A stretch of DNA of 7,456 bases from Desulfobacteraceae bacterium UBA5623 (GTDB lineage Bacteria > Desulfobacterota > DSM-4660 > Desulfatiglandales > Desulfatiglandaceae). Positions 4,914 to 7,456 of the stretch are shown piece after piece. A model generated the notes under the pieces. It was not told the origin of the DNA, ran no database searches, and worked only from the letters and a program-made list of their open reading frames with translations. A program made the position numbers and the translations under genes. Position 1 is the first letter of the stretch, and every line of letters begins with the position of its first letter. Location of the stretch: positions 14,088-21,543 of the forward strand of contig DIKH01000377.1 in assembly GCA_002424495.1 (NCBI GenBank), read 5' to 3'.

Positions 4914-6998
4914 ATGCACAAGTTCTTCAGTCCCTCCTCCATTGCCGTAATCGGCGCCAGCAGGCGCAGGGGCGGCTCCCAGACAATAAAAAATCTCCTG
5001 TTCGGTTACGACGGAAAGATCTATCCGGTCAACCCCGGCTACGATGCGATCCACGAAATTCCCTGCTTCCCTTCGCTTGATCATATCCCTTCTCCGGTTG
5101 ATCTTGCTATCATCCTGGTTCCTGCGCCCAAGGTGCCGGAGGTTCTTAAAGACTGTGCGGCCAAGGGGATCAAAAGGGTGATGATAGAAAGCGCCGGTTT
5201 TTCAGAGACAGGGCCTGGCGGAAAAGATATCCAGGCGCAATGTGTAGCCATTGCAAGGGATGCAGGCATCAGGATCTGGGGTCCAAACTGTATGGGCCTT
5301 GTGGATATCAAAAGAAAATACTTTTTTACATTTATGTCACCGCGCATCTACCAGGATGTCCTCCTGGATGGCCGTGTATCCATGGTTGTCCAGAGCGGCA
5401 TGTTATCAGCGGGTTTTCTGGTGGATCTCTTGAGCAAAAGAAACATTGGTGTAAACAAGATATGCTCTATCGGCAACAAGGCGGACGTAGATGAATGTGA
5501 CATCTTGGCCTTTTTATTAAAAGATCCGGAAACTGATGTGGTGGCGCTTTATCTTGAATCGGTGGTCAGGGGTAGAGACTTTCTGGATATCATCAGGGGT
5601 GCGAAAAAACCTGTAGTGATCTTAAAAGGCGGAAAGAGCAAACAAGGGGCCGCGGCCGCCATAAGCCATACTGCAAGCCTTGCCGGAAATTCACGGCTGT
5701 TATCCGATGTCATGGAGTTTTGCGGTGCAACACCGGCCCATGATTTTCATCAGATGATTGATCTTGCAAGGGCGCTTGCGATTCGGTCCGGTATAAGGCC
5801 TGGCCCCCGTCTGGCAGTGGTGTCATTCAGCGGGGCCGCAGGCATTGTGTCGTGCGATCTGATGGAAAGCTATGGCCTGAAGATCGCCGGGCTTTCCACT
5901 GATACAGAAGAAGCCCTTAAGAGGCTGTACCCTGATTGGATGCCTGTGGCAAACCCGGTGGACCTCTACCCTGCCATGGAACTTCACTGGCATGAATCCC
6001 CTGTGGCGCAGGCGATTGCCATCCTGTTAAAAGATCCTAACGTGGATGTGATACTGGTGCATTTTGTTGCAGGACTTGGCGGCGAGGAACTCGATCTATC
6101 TCAGCTGAAAACCCTGGCCGATTCTGTGGAAAAGATAATCGTTATCTGGCTGCTGGGACGGCGAAATGCATGCAGGGATATCCGCATTGAAGCAAACAGA
6201 TGCGGCATCCTGGTCTTTGATGAACTCTTGCGGACTGTGGAGAGCCTGTCTGTTGCCTCACATTTCAGAGCCTTTGAAACCAGTCGGGATAATCTCGCGG
6301 ATAAAGGCATATCATCCCCGGATCTTTCGTATGTCAGCAAGAATATGCTGCCTTCTGAAGGCGGGATAATGGATGAATATCAGAGCAAGGCTATACTTAA
6401 AGACTGGAATATCCCTGTAGTGGATGGCGAGATCGTGGCCACTGTCTCAGAGGCGAAAGATGCGGCGGAAATATTAGGTTTTCCTGTTGTCTTAAAGGGG
6501 TTGATCCCCGGCGCGGTCCATAAGACGGAGCTTGGTCTGGTCAAACTTGGGATTGAAGGCAAAAAAGGGCTTTCAGAGGCCTTTAAAGATCTGAAGGACA
6601 GGCTCAAGGGGACGGGACGGATGATCATGCAGCGTGAGATCAGGCCGGACTTTGAATTGATTGTCGGTTATGTGAGAGATGCTGATCTTGGCCCCTGCGT
6701 GATGTTTGGTCTGGGCGGCATCTTTTCAGAACTTGAAAAGGACGTCAGATTCGCCCCTGCGCCATTAAGTCATCAGGATGCGTTGAGGTTGATATCCAGG
6801 ATCAGAGGGAAGAGATTGCTGGAGGGTTTCAGGGGCATGGCCCCTCTTAACAAAGATGTAATGGCCCGGATTCTGGAAGCCCTAGGCTCTCTTGGAGCCC
6901 GCGATCATGCGATTGAGCAGATTGATATCAATCCCCTGGCCGTAGTCGGCGGGGAGCCTGTTGCAGTAGACGCAACCATTGTCGTTCACGCGGGGTGA
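4914..6998 (+). CDS. ADP-forming acyl-CoA synthetase (acetate-CoA ligase family), fused alpha-beta chain
   Basis: A 694-residue protein of typical length for single-chain NDP-forming acyl-CoA synthetases, which interconvert acid + CoA + ATP with acyl-CoA + ADP + Pi. The N-terminal CoA-binding Rossmann domain (about 1-135) shows SSIAVIGAS (8-16), YPVNPG (37-42) and GPNCMGL (123-129). The second, ligase-CoA domain has VVQSGMLSAG (158-167), Glu215 in YLES, and the phospho-histidine motif ISHTASLAG (250-258), with His252 the expected catalytic residue. A third flavodoxin-like domain covers about 300-460. The ATP-grasp subdomain follows at about 485-694, with LGFPVVLKGL (521-530), HKTELGLVKL (536-545), MFGLGGIFSELEKDV (597-611) and IDINPLAVVGG (670-680). 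All key elements are present, so it is likely active. The start at ATG 4914 is supported by GGAAGG 11 nt upstream, which is a slightly long spacing. It may activate the pathway's starting acid, or conserve energy from a product thioester. Substrate is not readable from sequence. Confidence 0.92.
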   Translation: MHKFFSPSSIAVIGASRRRGGSQTIKNLLFGYDGKIYPVNPGYDAIHEIPCFPSLDHIPSPVDLAIILVPAPKVPEVLKDCAAKGIKRVMIESAGFSETGPGGKDIQAQCVAIARDAGIRIWGPNCMGLVDIKRKYFFTFMSPRIYQDVLLDGRVSMVVQSGMLSAGFLVDLLSKRNIGVNKICSIGNKADVDECDILAFLLKDPETDVVALYLESVVRGRDFLDIIRGAKKPVVILKGGKSKQGAAAAISHTASLAGNSRLLSDVMEFCGATPAHDFHQMIDLARALAIRSGIRPGPRLAVVSFSGAAGIVSCDLMESYGLKIAGLSTDTEEALKRLYPDWMPVANPVDLYPAMELHWHESPVAQAIAILLKDPNVDVILVHFVAGLGGEELDLSQLKTLADSVEKIIVIWLLGRRNACRDIRIEANRCGILVFDELLRTVESLSVASHFRAFETSRDNLADKGISSPDLSYVSKNMLPSEGGIMDEYQSKAILKDWNIPVVDGEIVATVSEAKDAAEILGFPVVLKGLIPGAVHKTELGLVKLGIEGKKGLSEAFKDLKDRLKGTGRMIMQREIRPDFELIVGYVRDADLGPCVMFGLGGIFSELEKDVRFAPAPLSHQDALRLISRIRGKRLLEGFRGMAPLNKDVMARILEALGSLGARDHAIEQIDINPLAVVGGEPVAVDATIVVHAG

Positions 6999-7127
6999 GG
7001 GACAAGTCATCCTGGCGCACTCAAGATCCCGTCCAGTTAATCGTAACCTGCAACTCGAAACCCGAACTTATTGAAAAGTTACCTGTTTAATGCAATGAAA
7101 ACGGTATAATCGGGAAATGATCCGCCG

Positions 7128-7185
7128 AATTTTTTCCCTTGACAATACAAAGACAGATGAAATAGAAAGCCCATAGGGAAAAATT
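7128..7185. repeat. Inverted repeat AATTTTTTCCCT / AGGGAAAAATT
   Basis: AATTTTTTCCCT (7128-7139) and AGGGAAAAATT (7175-7185) are inverted copies differing by one base in the homopolymer run, separated by 35 nt. The T/A-rich arms could give a T-run after a stem on either strand, or mark the ends of a small relic. Function unknown. Confidence 0.4.
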
Positions 7186-7219
7186 ATAATCTATGCATAA
7201 AAGTTATAACATATGCGTA
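7184..7219. repeat. Imperfect direct repeat with 20-bp period
   Basis: TTATAATCTATGCATA (7184-7199) recurs as TTATAACATATGCGTA (7204-7219), with 13 of 16 positions matching and a 20-bp offset, close to two helical turns. The stretch also contains the palindromes ATGCAT, GTTATAAC and CATATG. It may be a regulator binding site or simple AT-rich drift. Confidence 0.35.
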
Positions 7220-7253
7220 TCTCCTCAATATCTCTGGTGATCTTACCCCGATT

Positions 7254-7434
7254 TAGCCCGTCTTTCGCAACTCCGCCCGAAATTTGACTATTTTCGGGCG
7301 GAAATTCCATATAACTCATTGTAATTGCGTTCCGCAGAAGCTAAAACCCGCTGTAGTGCCGACTTTTTCTATCGATTCTCGGAAGAACAATAACTTACCG
7401 CTCACCCATACTACTTTTTGCGAAAGACGGGTTA
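7254..7434. repeat. MITE-like element with 17-bp terminal inverted repeats
   Basis: TAGCCCGTCTTTCGCAA (7254-7270) and TTGCGAAAGACGGGTTA (7418-7434) are inverted copies with one mismatch, bounding about 181 bp with no coding capacity. TA lies at both outer ends, as expected for TA-target insertions of mariner/IS630-like elements. The heptamer TTAGCCC also occurs directly at both ends (7253-7259, 7432-7438), so the exact boundaries are ambiguous. A second palindrome sits inside near the left end. The repeats are observed directly; a mobile origin is inference from one copy. Confidence 0.45.
7272..7302. repeat. Perfect 11-bp hairpin inside the MITE-like element
   Basis: TCCGCCCGAAA (7272-7282) and TTTCGGGCGGA (7292-7302) are perfectly complementary around a 9-nt loop. 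The stem is GC-rich in an otherwise AT-leaning region. No T-run follows on either strand, so it is not a classical terminator. It begins one base after the left terminal repeat, a layout seen in folded-back small mobile elements. Confidence 0.7.
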
Positions 7435-7456
7435 GCCCAACTTCGCCAGTTTTCTG

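Larger units (their letters stand above)
6999..7456. other. Gene-free, AT-rich tail with inverted and direct repeats
   Basis: I find no supportable protein or RNA gene in these 458 bases. The composition is visibly more AT-rich than the coding region between about 7060 and 7250. The sequence holds a weak terminator-like fold behind the synthetase gene (TCGG 7110-7113 with CCGA 7125-7128, followed by T-run 7130-7135). It also has an exact TATAAT (7105-7110) and an exact TTGACA (7139-7144), neither with a good partner box at 16-18 bp. The remaining repeats are listed separately. A minus-strand frame that is open from the right edge down to TGA at 7316-7318 (46 codons) matches no family I recognise. 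Confidence 0.6.

Noticed and set aside
7105..7167. TATAAT at 7105 and TTGACA at 7139 as promoters
   Set aside because: Neither hexamer has a recognisable partner at 16-18 bp spacing, and no gene follows within the window.
7316..7456. Minus-strand frame open from the right edge (46 codons) as the 3' end of a gene
   Set aside because: It overlaps the right terminal repeat of the MITE-like element, has no recognisable motif, and is short enough to be open by chance.
6999..7456. CRISPR array, tRNA or rRNA in the tail
   Set aside because: There is no regularly spaced repeat-spacer pattern, no cloverleaf with a T-loop GTTCRA motif, and no rRNA-like sequence. The repeats seen are isolated pairs.

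Overview
The window reads as a stretch of a bacterial (possibly anaerobic) catabolic genome built around acyl-CoA chemistry. All six supported genes lie on the + strand: the 3' end of a thiolase, an amidohydrolase-2-like protein, a crotonase-fold protein, an HMG-CoA-synthase-like protein fused to a DUF35 zinc-ribbon/OB-fold domain, a second SCP-x type thiolase, and a single-chain ADP-forming acyl-CoA synthetase. A sulfate-reducing or syntrophic Desulfobacterota-type host is my best guess from this gene mix and from the protein style, but nothing in the window proves it.

Layout: 1-180 thiolase C-terminus; 204-1055 amidohydrolase-like gene, 23 nt downstream; 1056-1145 spacer filled by a 60-nt hairpin; 1146-2021 crotonase; 2022-2157 spacer with a G-rich imperfect hairpin; 2158-3567 HMGCS-like/DUF35 fusion; 3600-4781 SCP-x thiolase; 4782-4913 spacer with two successive hairpins, the second a textbook intrinsic terminator that ends right at the next ribosome binding site; 4914-6998 acyl-CoA synthetase; 6999-7456 gene-free, AT-rich tail carrying nested inverted repeats, including a MITE-like element of about 180 bp. 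Thiolase-1 through thiolase-2 look like one transcription unit with structured spacers. The synthetase is probably separately controlled or reached only by readthrough.

How the genes might work together (inference): the synthetase would activate a carboxylic acid to its CoA thioester or make ATP from one. The crotonase would hydrate, isomerise or hydrolyse an enoyl/oxo-CoA, and the two thiolases would cleave 3-oxoacyl-CoAs. The fusion protein next to the SCP-x thiolase resembles the archaeal acetoacetyl-CoA thiolase/DUF35/HMG-CoA synthase channelling complex. However, the HMGCS-like domain appears to have lost its Glu/Cys/His catalytic triad, so it is more likely a scaffold or a repurposed partner of the thiolase than an HMG-CoA synthase. 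The amidohydrolase-like protein has likewise lost most metal-ligand positions. A cluster with at least two apparently repurposed enzymes around an intact thiolase is the most noteworthy feature. The substrate cannot be read from the sequence.
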